This document shows positions 1 to 7,776 of a stretch of 64,000 nucleotides of DNA, piece after piece. How positions within the stretch are numbered: position 1 is the first letter of the stretch; each line of letters begins with the position of its first letter. Under the pieces are notes generated by a model. It was not told the DNA's origin. It saw only the letters and a program-made list of their open reading frames with translations, and did no database searches. Source of the DNA: Microbacterium sp. MF43 (GTDB lineage Bacteria > Actinomycetota > Actinomycetes > Actinomycetales > Microbacteriaceae); the NCBI RefSeq assembly GCF_012847295.1, contig NZ_JABBDY010000002.1, forward strand, positions 248,001 to 312,000, given 5' to 3'. Both the position numbers and the translations under genes were made by a program.

Positions 1-160
1 TCCGGATCCGAGACGCTACCGCCCCGCACCCGCCCGCACGGGGAGCGACCCGGGTTCTCGGCGAACACACACGTTGCGCGATCGCGGTGGGCTACCGTCG
101 TATCCCCGGGCCTGAATAGACTCGCCCGAGGGGGTTACCCGAGTCCCAGAGGGGGGATCG

Positions 161-2179
161 ATGCGACTGCGACGGGCTGCAGCGCTGGCGTCCGCTGCGG
201 TGGTCGCTCTCACCGCGATCGCAGTCACCCCCGCGTCCGCGACACCGCCCGTCCAGCTCGGATCGGCCTACGTCCTCGATGACGCCGATGTGCTCACACC
301 CGCCGAGGAAGCAGAGGCCGAGCAGCGCCTCGAGCAGTTGAAGGCCGACACCGGCATCGACCTGTGGGTCGTGTACGTCGACCAGTTCACCGACCCTGCC
401 GACGCCGAGGGCTGGGCGAACCAGACTGCCGACGCCAACGGCCTCGGCACCACCCAGTACCTGCTCGCGGTCGCCACCGAAGGCAGGCAGTACTACCTCT
501 CCGGCTCCTCCGACGGACCGCTCGAGCCGGAGCAGGTCGCCACCGTCGAGCAGGAGCACATCCAGCCCGCCCTCCGGCAGGACGATTGGCTGGGCGCCGT
601 CGACGCCGCGGCGGACGGGATCACCGACGCCGAGGGCGGCTCGGGAGCTCCCGGTGCCGGTGGCTCGAGCTGGTTCACCTGGCTGCTCGTCGGGGCGGCC
701 GTGATCGTCGGCATCGTGCTGCTGGTGATGTTCCTTCGTCGTCGTCGACGCGCGACCGGCCCCGCGGGCGGCACGGCACCCGCCGTCGAGGAGGTGCCCC
801 TCGACGAGCTGGAGAAGCGCGCGGCATCCGCCCTCGTCGAAACCGACGACGCCGTCAGAACCAGCGCGCAGGAGCTGCAGTTCGCGCGAGCCCAGTTCGG
901 CGACGCCGCCACGGTGGAGTTCGAGCAGGCGCTCGCGCAGGCGAAGGCGAACCTCGACGAGGCCTTCACCCTGAAACAGCAGCTCGACGACGCGACGCCC
1001 GACTCGGAGCAGGACGCGCGCGGCTGGAACACCCGCATCATCGCGCTGTGCGAGCAGGCGAACACCTCGCTCGACGAGAAGGCCGCAGCGTTCGACGAGC
1101 TGCGCAAGCTCGAGCAGAACGCGCCCGAAGTGCTCGCGCGCGTGCAGGAGGACCGCGAGCGCGTCGCAGCCTCGCTCGACGGCGCGGCCGCGCGCCTCCA
1201 GGCCCTGCGCTCGTCCTATGCCGCGGAAGCGCTCGCCACCATCGCCGACAACCCCGAGCAGGCCCGGCAGCGGCTCGCCTTCGCCGACGAGCAGCTCGCC
1301 GCGGCACAGGGAGACATCGGCGCCGGCAAGGGAGGCGAGGCCGCCGTGGGCATCCGCGCGGCCGAGGAGGCCGTCGGACAGGCCGAGCTGCTCCAGACCG
1401 CGATCGGCAAGCTCGCCGACGACCTCGCCGCGGGCGAGCAGAACGCCGCCGCGCTCATCGCCGAGCTCGAGCAGGACATCGCCGCGGCGCGGGCGCTCCC
1501 CGACGCCGACGGCCGCGTGGCGGCCGCCGTCACGGCCACCGAGCAGCAGATCGCCGCCGCACGGGCGAACCTCACCGGCCCGGCGAAGCGGCCGCTTCTC
1601 GCGCTTCAGGGCCTCGAAGCGGCGAACCGTCAGATCGACGCCCTCGTGCAGGGCGTCCGCGATGCCGAGGTGCAGGCGCAGCGGGCCCGGCAGATGGTGG
1701 GCCAGCTCATCATGCAGGCCCAGGCGCAGGTCTCCACCGCCGAGGACTACGTCACCGCACGGCGCGGCGCGGTCGGCGCGACGGCTCGGACCCGGCTCGC
1801 CGAGGCGGGAGCGGCGCTCGTCCGCGCCCAGCAGCTGCAGGCGAGCGATCCCCAGCAGGCGATGCAGCACGCGCAGCGCGCCGACCAGCTCGCCGGGCAG
1901 GCGATCCAGGCCGCGCAGAGCGACGTCGGCGCGTTCGGCGGTGGCGGCGGAATGTTCGGCGGCCCCTCGCAGGGCGGCGGAGACGGCGGCATGCTGGGCG
2001 CCGTGCTCGGCGGCATCCTCATCAACTCCATGATGGGCGGGGGCGGCCGGTCCTCCGGAGGCCTCGGCGGCCTCGGCGGCGGGCTGGGCGGCATGCTCGG
2101 CGGAGGAGGCGGCGGGATCCGCCCCGGAAGCTTCGGCGGCGGAGGAACGCGCGCACGCCGAGGAGGTGGCCGCTTCTGA
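161..2179 (+). CDS. TPM-domain membrane protein with long coiled-coil region and Gly-rich tail
   Basis: 672 residues. Residues 1-27 form a Sec signal peptide ending in ASA. A TPM (TLP18.3/Psb32/MOLO-1-like) domain follows at about 33-155, outside the membrane. One transmembrane segment lies at about 171-193 and is followed by an Arg-rich stop-transfer stretch. Residues about 215-580 are Ala/Glu/Gln-rich and probably helical coiled coil, and the last 75 residues are very Gly-rich. The start ATG has a strong purine-rich site (AGGGGGG) 4 nt upstream. A pspA gene follows 74 bp downstream, so a membrane-stress or envelope role is inferred. The cytoplasmic half is clearly related to the protein at 61650-63005, which lacks the signal, TPM domain and membrane anchor. 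The biochemical function of TPM domains in actinobacteria is not settled. Confidence 0.85.
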   Translation: MRLRRAAALASAAVVALTAIAVTPASATPPVQLGSAYVLDDADVLTPAEEAEAEQRLEQLKADTGIDLWVVYVDQFTDPADAEGWANQTADANGLGTTQYLLAVATEGRQYYLSGSSDGPLEPEQVATVEQEHIQPALRQDDWLGAVDAAADGITDAEGGSGAPGAGGSSWFTWLLVGAAVIVGIVLLVMFLRRRRRATGPAGGTAPAVEEVPLDELEKRAASALVETDDAVRTSAQELQFARAQFGDAATVEFEQALAQAKANLDEAFTLKQQLDDATPDSEQDARGWNTRIIALCEQANTSLDEKAAAFDELRKLEQNAPEVLARVQEDRERVAASLDGAAARLQALRSSYAAEALATIADNPEQARQRLAFADEQLAAAQGDIGAGKGGEAAVGIRAAEEAVGQAELLQTAIGKLADDLAAGEQNAAALIAELEQDIAAARALPDADGRVAAAVTATEQQIAAARANLTGPAKRPLLALQGLEAANRQIDALVQGVRDAEVQAQRARQMVGQLIMQAQAQVSTAEDYVTARRGAVGATARTRLAEAGAALVRAQQLQASDPQQAMQHAQRADQLAGQAIQAAQSDVGAFGGGGGMFGGPSQGGGDGGMLGAVLGGILINSMMGGGGRSSGGLGGLGGGLGGMLGGGGGGIRPGSFGGGGTRARRGGGRF

Positions 2180-2253
2180 TCCGATCACGCGCCGCGGTCG
2201 CGGCATCCCCCACACGTCTGAACACCGCTCTTGTCCGATAGGAAGGAAAACCG

Positions 2254-3015
2254 ATGGCGAAGCAGTCCATCTTCGGTCGTATCTCGACCCTCATGAAGGC
2301 CAACATCAACGCACTCCTCGACTCCGCCGAGGACCCGCAGAAGATGCTCGACCAGCTGGTGCGCGACTACACCAACTCGATCGCCGACGCCGAGGCGGCC
2401 ATCGCCGAGACGATCGGCAACCTGCGTCTGCTCGAGCGCGACCACCAGGAGGACATCCAGGCGGCGACCGAGTGGGGCAACAAGGCGCTCGCCGCGAGCC
2501 GCAAGGCCGACGAGCTGCGTGCCGCCGGCAGCACCGCGGATGCCGACAAGTTCGACAACCTCGCCAAGATCGCGCTGCAGCGCCAGATCAGCGAAGAGAG
2601 CGAGGCTCGCGCGGTCGAGCCCACGATCGCCTCGCAGACCGAGGTGGTCGAGAAGCTCAAGGTCGGCCTCAACGGCATGAAGCAGAAGCTCGAGCAGCTC
2701 AAGTCGAAGCGCTCGGAGCTGCTGGCGCGCGCCAAGACCGCCGAGGCGCAGAACAAGGTCCACGACGCCGTCAAGTCGATCGACGTCCTCGACCCCACGA
2801 GCGAGCTCGGCCGCTTCGAAGACAAGGTCCGCCGTCAGGAGGCGCTCGCGGCCGGAAAGCAGGAGCTCGCCGCCTCGACGCTGGACGCGCAGTTCGAGAG
2901 CCTCGAAGACATCGGGCAGCTCACCGAGGTCGAGGCGCGCCTCGCCGCCCTCAAGTCGGGCCAGGCCCCGGCTCAGGCGGCGATCGATGCGCCGAGCGCG
3001 CCGTACACGCCGTAA
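2254..3015 (+). CDS. pspA: PspA/IM30 family membrane-associated protein
   Basis: 253 residues, the usual length of the family. It begins with an amphipathic-helix-like segment (MAKQSIFGRISTLMKANINA) and continues with the PspA signature around DSAEDPQKMLDQLVRDY, followed by almost continuous alpha-helical coiled coil to about residue 225. PspA/IM30 proteins oligomerise on the inner face of the cytoplasmic membrane and help maintain its integrity. The start ATG is preceded by GGAAGG. Co-directional with and close to the upstream TPM/coiled-coil gene, so the two are probably one transcription unit. A strong hairpin terminator follows at 3026-3062. No PspF-like or PspC-like partner is in view. 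Confidence 0.92.
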   Translation: MAKQSIFGRISTLMKANINALLDSAEDPQKMLDQLVRDYTNSIADAEAAIAETIGNLRLLERDHQEDIQAATEWGNKALAASRKADELRAAGSTADADKFDNLAKIALQRQISEESEARAVEPTIASQTEVVEKLKVGLNGMKQKLEQLKSKRSELLARAKTAEAQNKVHDAVKSIDVLDPTSELGRFEDKVRRQEALAAGKQELAASTLDAQFESLEDIGQLTEVEARLAALKSGQAPAQAAIDAPSAPYTP

Positions 3016-3025
3016 CGCGCACGAC

Positions 3026-3062
3026 CCGAAGGGCGCCGGTCCGCGCGGCCGGCGCCCTTCGG
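3026..3062 (+). terminator. Hairpin terminator after pspA
   Basis: A perfect 14-bp inverted repeat (CCGAAGGGCGCCGG at 3026-3039 with its complement at 3049-3062) around a 9-nt loop, starting 10 bp after the pspA stop. No long T-tract follows, as is common for actinobacterial terminators. Confidence 0.8.
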
Positions 3063-3126
3063 CGTGTTCGCCGATGGCGTCCGGCCGCGCATGCGCTCCG
3101 GACGCACCCTGCGAGAGGATGAGGGG

Positions 3127-3948
3127 ATGACGCGCTACCTCGTGGTCCCGCAGTGGCAGGGCAGCCCCTCCTCCCGGGCGATGCAGCTCATCGACGGCGC
3201 GCAGGCGATCGCAGGCGACCTGCCGAAGTCGGCCACGACCGTCCTCGACGTGCCGATGGAGGCCGGCGAGGCGCTCGGGACCGGTGTCCACCGCCTGAGC
3301 TCGCTTCAGCGGGTGCGGGATCAGATCGCGGCATCCCTCGACGGACACGCCGATCCGGTGCTGACGATCGGCGGCGACTGCGGCGTCGCGCTCGCGCCCA
3401 TCGCGCACGCCGTGCAGCAGGTGCCGGCTCTGGCGGTGCTGTGGTTCGACGCGCACCCCGACCTCAACACCCCGTCGTCGTCACCATCCGGCGCATTCGC
3501 GGGCATGGTCCTGCGAGCCGTGCTCGGCGAGGGCGAGGCGGGGCTGGCGCTCCCCGCGGGGACGATCGCGCCCGAGCGTGTGCTCGTCGTCGGGGCACGG
3601 TCCTACGACGACGCGGAACTCGAGGCCATCGCCGCGCTGGGAGTCACGGCGATGGACGTCGACGCCGCGCGCGACCCCGGCGCCATCGTCGAGGCCGTCC
3701 GCCGCAGCGGCGCCGCCGGCGTCTACATCCACGTCGACGTCGACGTGCTGGATCCGGCCGAGATCGCCGGCAACGCCCACCCCGAGCCGTTCGGCCTCTC
3801 GGTGGCCGAACTCACCGCAGCCATCGCGCGCGTGCGCAGCGAGGTGCCGCTCGTGGGCGCCTCACTCGCGGGATACTCGCCGGCGTCCATGGCGACGGCG
3901 ACGGATGACCTCGGCGCGATCCTGCGGGTCGTCGGGGCCCTCGCGTGA
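3127..3948 (+). CDS. Arginase/ureohydrolase family protein
   Basis: 273 residues from the ATG at 3127, chosen because a GAGGAT/GAGGGG purine run lies just upstream and the encoded N-terminus (MTRYLVVPQWQG) fits the family; an in-frame ATG at 3064 lies inside the terminator region. Ureohydrolase metal-site motifs are visible: WFDAHPDLN (DAHxD) and HVDVDVLDP (DxDxxDP). The first motif, normally GGDHS, reads GGDCG, so a His metal ligand is replaced by Cys. This casts doubt on simple arginase or agmatinase activity, and the substrate is unknown. The stop overlaps the start of the next gene by 4 bp (GTGA), indicating translational coupling. Confidence 0.82.
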   Translation: MTRYLVVPQWQGSPSSRAMQLIDGAQAIAGDLPKSATTVLDVPMEAGEALGTGVHRLSSLQRVRDQIAASLDGHADPVLTIGGDCGVALAPIAHAVQQVPALAVLWFDAHPDLNTPSSSPSGAFAGMVLRAVLGEGEAGLALPAGTIAPERVLVVGARSYDDAELEAIAALGVTAMDVDAARDPGAIVEAVRRSGAAGVYIHVDVDVLDPAEIAGNAHPEPFGLSVAELTAAIARVRSEVPLVGASLAGYSPASMATATDDLGAILRVVGALA

Positions 3949-4403
3949 GCCCGATCCCTCCCCCGCCCGCCGGCTGGCGCGCGGCCGCCGACCGCGCGGT
4001 CGCACGCGGCGAGCGCCTCGATCGCCTCATCCCGAACATGCTCCTCGACTCGCGGATCAGCCGCCTGGGCTACTGGTACGGGACGGCGATCGGCTGGGTG
4101 TGGGGCGGGCTCTGGAGCACGGGCCGGGTCGAGCGGCGCGGAGGCCTGTGGGTGTTCCGGGGCATGCCGAGGTGGACCTTCGCCCGGGGCGGGGTCTGCG
4201 TCGGCGGGTGCTTCCTCACCGGAGACGGCCGCGTCACCGACCGGCTCCTTCGGCACGAAGCCGCCCACAAGCGGCAGTGGGAGCGGTACGGGATGCTGAT
4301 GCCGTTCCTGTACCTCTTCGCGGGGCGTGATCCGCTCCGCAACCGCTTCGAGATCGAGGCCGGGCTCGAGGACGGCAACTACCTCCCGCGGGGAACGAAC
4401 TGA
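3945..4403 (+). CDS. Small conserved protein with HEAAH (HExxH) motif
   Basis: 152 residues, GTG start inside the arginase-family stop (GTGA overlap). The protein has a Trp/Gly-rich middle (WYGTAIGWVWGGLW) and then RHEAAHKRQWERYG, an HExxH motif as in zinc metallopeptidases, with candidate third ligands in the C-terminal EIEAGLEDG segment. No signal peptide is evident. I believe similar proteins are sometimes labelled Fe-S oxidoreductase in databases, but I see no Cys cluster here (only two Cys, in GVCVGGC), so that label is not supported. Function unknown; co-translation with the arginase-family enzyme is the best clue. A hairpin follows immediately. Confidence 0.75.
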   Translation: MSPIPPPPAGWRAAADRAVARGERLDRLIPNMLLDSRISRLGYWYGTAIGWVWGGLWSTGRVERRGGLWVFRGMPRWTFARGGVCVGGCFLTGDGRVTDRLLRHEAAHKRQWERYGMLMPFLYLFAGRDPLRNRFEIEAGLEDGNYLPRGTN

Positions 4404-4432
4404 GGCGCGGCCCGAACCGATCGGACCGCGCC
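4404..4432. terminator. Bidirectional hairpin between convergent genes
   Basis: Inverted repeat GGCGCGGCCCGA (4404-4415) against TCGGACCGCGCC (4421-4432), one mismatch, loop 5 nt. It lies exactly between the stop of the + strand gene and the end of the - strand gene at 4441. Confidence 0.65.
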
Positions 4433-4440
4433 CCAGGGAC

Positions 4441-4752
4441 TCACTTGTTCGGGTAGAGGTTGGCGTTGCAGCCTTCTTCTCCGAAGGGCGTCGCCACCTC
4501 CGCGGCTCCCCGTACGCTGAACATGTCGCGGAGCTCCTTGGGGATGTGTCCCCAGTTCTGGACGACGCCGGGGTCCACAGGAGCCTCGAAGTCCATGTCG
4601 TCCAAGCCCGAGAACGCACACAGCGAGCGGGCGTTGTCGCCCGCCGGCGTCTCCTTGCCGCTTCCGCCGCGCTCCCCTGCGAACGCCCCTCCAGCCGAAC
4701 CGAGCACGATCACGGCCCCCACCGCGATCCCCAGCAGCATCGGTCTGCGCAT
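4441..4752 (-). CDS. Small secreted protein, unknown function
   Basis: 103 residues from the ATG at 4752, which is preceded by a good Shine-Dalgarno run (GGGGAGGAAG). A longer in-frame extension upstream lacks coding character and was not used. Residues 1-25 are a signal peptide or anchor (MRRPMLLGIAVGAVIVLGSA, then GGAFAG). The mature part has two Cys (SLCAF and EGCNAN), possibly a disulfide, and ends in NLYPNK. No known domain recognised. It stands alone between a convergent gene and the iron-regulated gene at 4869-5330. Confidence 0.7.
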   Translation of the reverse strand: MRRPMLLGIAVGAVIVLGSAGGAFAGERGGSGKETPAGDNARSLCAFSGLDDMDFEAPVDPGVVQNWGHIPKELRDMFSVRGAAEVATPFGEEGCNANLYPNK

Positions 4753-4868
4753 CTTCCTCCCCTTTCCATCACGGAACGACGAGCAAGGCACTCGTCGGCG
4801 CTCATCGAACTCCTGATGAGCGCACTCGTCAAGGGGGGAAGCTCCCTGGGGACGCGCAGCGGACCTTC

Positions 4869-5330
4869 TCAGCGCGCGGTGGCCAGGCCGTACTGCGCGG
4901 GAGTGTGGATCGACTGCGCCGGGATTCCCATCGCGGTGAGGTGGTCGACGATGTCGGCCGTGCCCAGATAGCCGCCCAGCAGATGGATGCGGGTCTCGTC
5001 GTCCTCCGCGCACAGCATCTCGTCGGCCCACGCCGTCACCGCACGGGAGAGCGCCTCACCGGCCGCGCAGCCGCGCCCGGTGCCGGGAGCACCCGACCGC
5101 TGCGAGCGATCAAGCCACGTGAGCACCATGCGGGTCGGCACGACGATGTCGGCCTGCCACGAGGCATCCGGAACCTCCACGAACACCCGGCCCGTCGAAC
5201 AGATCGGCAGCGTCGCCAGCAGGAGCTCGAGGTCGGCGAGAGAGGACTCGTCGGCCGTGATGAGGTGCTGCACGCGGGTGTGCCGCGACGCGCGGCATGC
5301 GGCCGCGCTGTGCTCGGTGGAGTGGGTCAT
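4869..5330 (-). CDS. Stand-alone siderophore-interacting-protein-like domain
   Basis: 153 residues. The segment RVQHLITADESSLADLELLL, followed by RVFVEVPDA, matches the C-terminal NAD(P)H-binding half of siderophore-interacting (SIP) ferric reductases, and LGGYLGTADIVDHLTAMGI fits the rest of that fold. The N-terminal FAD-binding half is absent, so the protein is unlikely to be a complete reductase by itself. An iron-box-like sequence (5354-5372) and a TATACT hexamer (5340-5345) lie directly upstream, so iron-dependent repression by a DtxR/IdeR protein is inferred. No siderophore transport gene is adjacent. Confidence 0.75.
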   Translation of the reverse strand: MTHSTEHSAAACRASRHTRVQHLITADESSLADLELLLATLPICSTGRVFVEVPDASWQADIVVPTRMVLTWLDRSQRSGAPGTGRGCAAGEALSRAVTAWADEMLCAEDDETRIHLLGGYLGTADIVDHLTAMGIPAQSIHTPAQYGLATAR

Positions 5331-5339
5331 GGCCCCTCC

Positions 5340-5372
5340 AGTATACCCGCAATGAAGGGTTGCCTAACCTCA
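5340..5372 (-). promoter_or_regulatory. Iron box (DtxR/IdeR type) and -10 of the SIP-like gene
   Basis: Read on the - strand, 5372-5354 is TGAGGTTAGGCAACCCTTC, matching 14 of 19 positions of the DtxR/IdeR consensus as I recall it. TATACT at 5345-5340 is a good -10 about 8 bp downstream of the box, so a bound repressor would cover the -35 region. The gene starts at 5330, giving a leader of only a few nucleotides. Confidence 0.7.
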
Positions 5373-5386
5373 GTCGACACCCTTCG

Positions 5387-6115
5387 TCACAGAGAACGCA
5401 GCAGCACGCGTCGCAGCTCGGCGACCTCGTCGGCCGTCATGCCGTGCGCCTGCAGATAGTCGGCCGCCGAGCCGTAGCGCTCGTGGACACCGTGCAGCAG
5501 GGCGCGCATGACGGGGGCGGGCGAGCGCGTCGCGAGATCCTCGAGGTGGACGGCTTCGGGATGCATCGACCGCAGCATCGACAGGACGCGGCGGTTGCGC
5601 CACTCCGGCAGCAGGCCCTCGGTGCGGGCGTAGTCGGCGACGACCGCCTCGAGGTCCACTCCCGCGGCCGCAAGGGTGAGCGCGACCGTCACGCCCGTGC
5701 GATCCTTGCCGACCGTGCAGTGCACGAGCACCGGCTGGTCGGTCACGATCCCCCTCACGACCTCGACGACACCCGCCGAGGAGTCGTCCACCAGGCGGCG
5801 GTACATCTCGTCGAGGCTGATGTCGTCGGCGAAGAACGACTCCACCGACCCGAGGAAGAGCGGCACGCGCTGCGTGACCACGTCGAGCCCCTCGATCCGG
5901 CTCGGCGCCCACGAGACCTCGTCGTCCGCGCGCAGGTCGATGATGCGGCGCAGGCCGAGCGCACCGAGCGCCCGCGTGCCCTCCCCGTCGAGTTGCGCGA
6001 GGTTCCCCGAGCGGAACAGCACACCGTGGCGGGTCACCGACGCTCCCGCGGGCAATCCCCCGACGTCGCGAAGATTGACGGCGCCGGAGACGACGGGATC
6101 GCCGGAATCCGTCAC
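5387..6115 (-). CDS. Tyrosine/serine protein phosphatase (Y_phosphatase3 type)
   Basis: 242 residues, GTG start. The catalytic P-loop VHCTVGKDRTGV (HCx5R) lies at about residues 129-140. The N-terminus (VVSGAVNLRDVGGLPA) is the usual N-terminal signature of actinobacterial tyrosine phosphatases such as PtpB-like proteins. No signal peptide. The start overlaps the stop of the upstream AhpD-like gene by 4 bp (GTGA), so both are translated from one mRNA started at the TAGGCT promoter at 6625-6630. The physiological substrate is not predictable from sequence. Confidence 0.88.
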   Translation of the reverse strand: MTDSGDPVVSGAVNLRDVGGLPAGASVTRHGVLFRSGNLAQLDGEGTRALGALGLRRIIDLRADDEVSWAPSRIEGLDVVTQRVPLFLGSVESFFADDISLDEMYRRLVDDSSAGVVEVVRGIVTDQPVLVHCTVGKDRTGVTVALTLAAAGVDLEAVVADYARTEGLLPEWRNRRVLSMLRSMHPEAVHLEDLATRSPAPVMRALLHGVHERYGSAADYLQAHGMTADEVAELRRVLLRSL

Positions 6116-6618
6116 CAGGCGGCCCCGGAGGCGGCGTCACGGTCCTCGCCGGCGAGATCGTCGCGCGGCGGCACGCTGTAGCGGCCGGCGATCGCGATGC
6201 GGTTGAACGCGTTGATCGACACGAGGATCCAGCTGAGTGCGACGTACTCCTGTTCGCTCAGGATGGCGCCCACGCGGTCGTAGACGTCGTCGGGCACGCC
6301 GTCCTCGTGGATGAAGGTGAAGGCCTCGGCGAGCTCGAGCCCCGCCCGCTCGCGGTCGGAGAAGACCCCGGAGTCGCGCCACACCGGCAACTGCGCGATG
6401 ACGTCGGCGGACACGCCCTCCGTGACCGCACGCTCGACGTGGACGCGCACGCAGTAGGCGCAGCCGTTGAGCTGCGACGTGTGGATCTGGACGAGCTCCT
6501 TCAGCCGCGCGTCGACTCCCCCCTCGGCCGCGATGGCCCCCACGGTCTTCGAGAAGGCGGACAGCGCCTGGTAGGCCGGCGGGGCGGAACGCGACAGGTG
6601 GACACGCCGTTCGGTCAT
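6112..6618 (-). CDS. AhpD/carboxymuconolactone decarboxylase family protein
   Basis: 168 residues. The AhpD-like core LNGCAYCVRVHVERAV carries the CxxC redox pair and the following His; the domain spans about residues 15-125 and continues with LAEAFTFIHEDG. Such proteins act as peroxidase-like thiol enzymes, but the substrate is not identifiable here. It is the first gene of a two-gene unit with the downstream phosphatase. The hexamer TAGGCT at 6625-6630 ends 6 nt before the ATG, predicting a leaderless transcript. Confidence 0.87.
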   Translation of the reverse strand: MTERRVHLSRSAPPAYQALSAFSKTVGAIAAEGGVDARLKELVQIHTSQLNGCAYCVRVHVERAVTEGVSADVIAQLPVWRDSGVFSDRERAGLELAEAFTFIHEDGVPDDVYDRVGAILSEQEYVALSWILVSINAFNRIAIAGRYSVPPRDDLAGEDRDAASGAAW

Positions 6619-6624
6619 TCCGCC

Positions 6625-6630
6625 AGCCTA
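6625..6630 (-). promoter_or_regulatory. -10 hexamer, leaderless AhpD-like gene
   Basis: TAGGCT on the - strand, followed by GGCGGA and then the ATG at 6618. The predicted transcript would start at or next to the start codon. Confidence 0.6.
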
Positions 6631-6679
6631 CCCACGGGCGGGCGCCACGCGGCCGCGTCGCGGCGAGGCGGCCGTGGGA

Positions 6680-6685
6680 GAGAAT
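6680..6685 (+). promoter_or_regulatory. Possible -10 of the alpha/beta hydrolase gene
   Basis: GAGAAT, then 6 nt, then GTG at 6692. It is weaker than the TANNNT examples but has the same spacing, and supports 6692 over an in-frame GTG at 6674. Confidence 0.4.
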
Positions 6686-6691
6686 GTGCGG

Positions 6692-7639
6692 GTGAGCGAC
6701 CCCATCGAGTTCTCGTTCCTGCCCGAGCAGGCCGCCGACGCCGGCATCGACCGCCCCCTTCCCCGCGGCGAGCGCCTGACCCTGACACTTCCCGACGGGA
6801 GGACGCTGAGCGCGCTGCGGTGGACGCCGGACGGCGCAGCCGCGTCCCCCGCTGTCACCCTGCTTCACGGCGCCGGGCTCAACGCGCACACGTGGGACAC
6901 CACGGTCCTCGCCCTGGGGCTGCCCGTGCTGGCGATCGACCTGCCCGGTCACGGCGACTCCTCGTGGCGCGACGACTTCGCCTACGTCGCTCGCGTCCTG
7001 GCGCCGGACGTCGCCCTCGGGATCGAAGCCTGGACCGACCGGCCGCAGGTGCTGGTCGGCCAGTCGCTCGGCGGCCTGACGGCCGCCGCGGTCGCGGCGT
7101 CGCGGCCCGATCTCGTGCGCGAGCTCGTCGTGATCGACATCACGCCCGGTGTCGACCCGAACGCCGGCCCGACGCAGATCCGCGAGTTCTTCGCCGGGCC
7201 GACCGACTGGGCCTCGCGCGACGAGCTGGTCGACCGCGCTCTGGCGTTCGGCCTCGGCGGCGGCACGCGCCGCAAGGCCGAGCGGGGCGTCTTCTTCAAC
7301 TCCCGCATCCGCCCCGACGGCCGAGTCGAGTGGAAGCACCACTTCGCCCACCTCGCCGCAGCCGCGGCCGCGGCACGCGCGTCCGCCCCCACCGCCCCGC
7401 CGCAGGACGCCGTCTCGGCCGTGCTGGGAGAGTCCGGGTGGGAGGACCTCGCGGGCGTCGAGGCGCCGGTCACCCTGATTCGCGGCGAGCGGGGGTACGT
7501 CACCGAAGCCGACGCCGCGGAGTTCGCGCGGCGGCTGCCCGAGGCATCCGTCCTCGCCCTTCCGTCCGGCCACAACGTGCAGGAGGACGCACCGATCGAC
7601 CTGGGCGAGCGCCTGCGCGCGATCGCCGGGAACGATTGA
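6692..7639 (+). CDS. Alpha/beta hydrolase
   Basis: 315 residues from the GTG at 6692. Alpha/beta-hydrolase landmarks are present: oxyanion region LLHGAG near residue 58, nucleophile elbow GQSLGG (GxSxG) near 126, and the catalytic His in PSGHNVQED near the C-terminus. A helical cap is predicted in the middle. No signal peptide, so cytoplasmic. Transcribed divergently from the AhpD-like gene. The substrate cannot be named; esterase, lipase or C-C hydrolase are all possible. Confidence 0.85.
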   Translation: MSDPIEFSFLPEQAADAGIDRPLPRGERLTLTLPDGRTLSALRWTPDGAAASPAVTLLHGAGLNAHTWDTTVLALGLPVLAIDLPGHGDSSWRDDFAYVARVLAPDVALGIEAWTDRPQVLVGQSLGGLTAAAVAASRPDLVRELVVIDITPGVDPNAGPTQIREFFAGPTDWASRDELVDRALAFGLGGGTRRKAERGVFFNSRIRPDGRVEWKHHFAHLAAAAAAARASAPTAPPQDAVSAVLGESGWEDLAGVEAPVTLIRGERGYVTEADAAEFARRLPEASVLALPSGHNVQEDAPIDLGERLRAIAGND

Positions 7640-7691
7640 CCGCTCTGTTGCGTTTCGAGTAGCGCGCGCTCCCCCGCCCCCGCGCGTTCTC

Positions 7692-7697
7692 TAGGCT
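7692..7697 (+). promoter_or_regulatory. -10 of the peptide-type ABC operon
   Basis: TAGGCT within CTCTAGGCTTGAAG in the 137-bp gap before the substrate-binding protein gene. It would give a leader of roughly 70 nt. No convincing -35 is visible. Confidence 0.45.
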
Positions 7698-7776
7698 TGA
7701 AGGACGCACGTCCCGGCACACGCCACCGCGCCGAGCCGGCCCCGCACACCCCGCGGATCCTCCCGAAAGGACCTCC

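Noticed and set aside
1-160. Candidate promoter hexamers (TACCGT, TAGACT) ahead of the TPM gene
   Set aside because: No consistent -35/-10 pair could be chosen, and the start codon has a normal ribosome site rather than the leaderless spacing.
92-2215. A 707-codon frame antisense to the TPM-domain gene
   Set aside because: Low-complexity translation without domains; the + strand frame has a signal peptide, TPM domain and ribosome site.
3064-3126. Upstream in-frame ATG of the arginase-family gene
   Set aside because: It lies just at the end of the terminator hairpin of pspA, has no ribosome site, and adds an Arg-rich tail not typical for the family.
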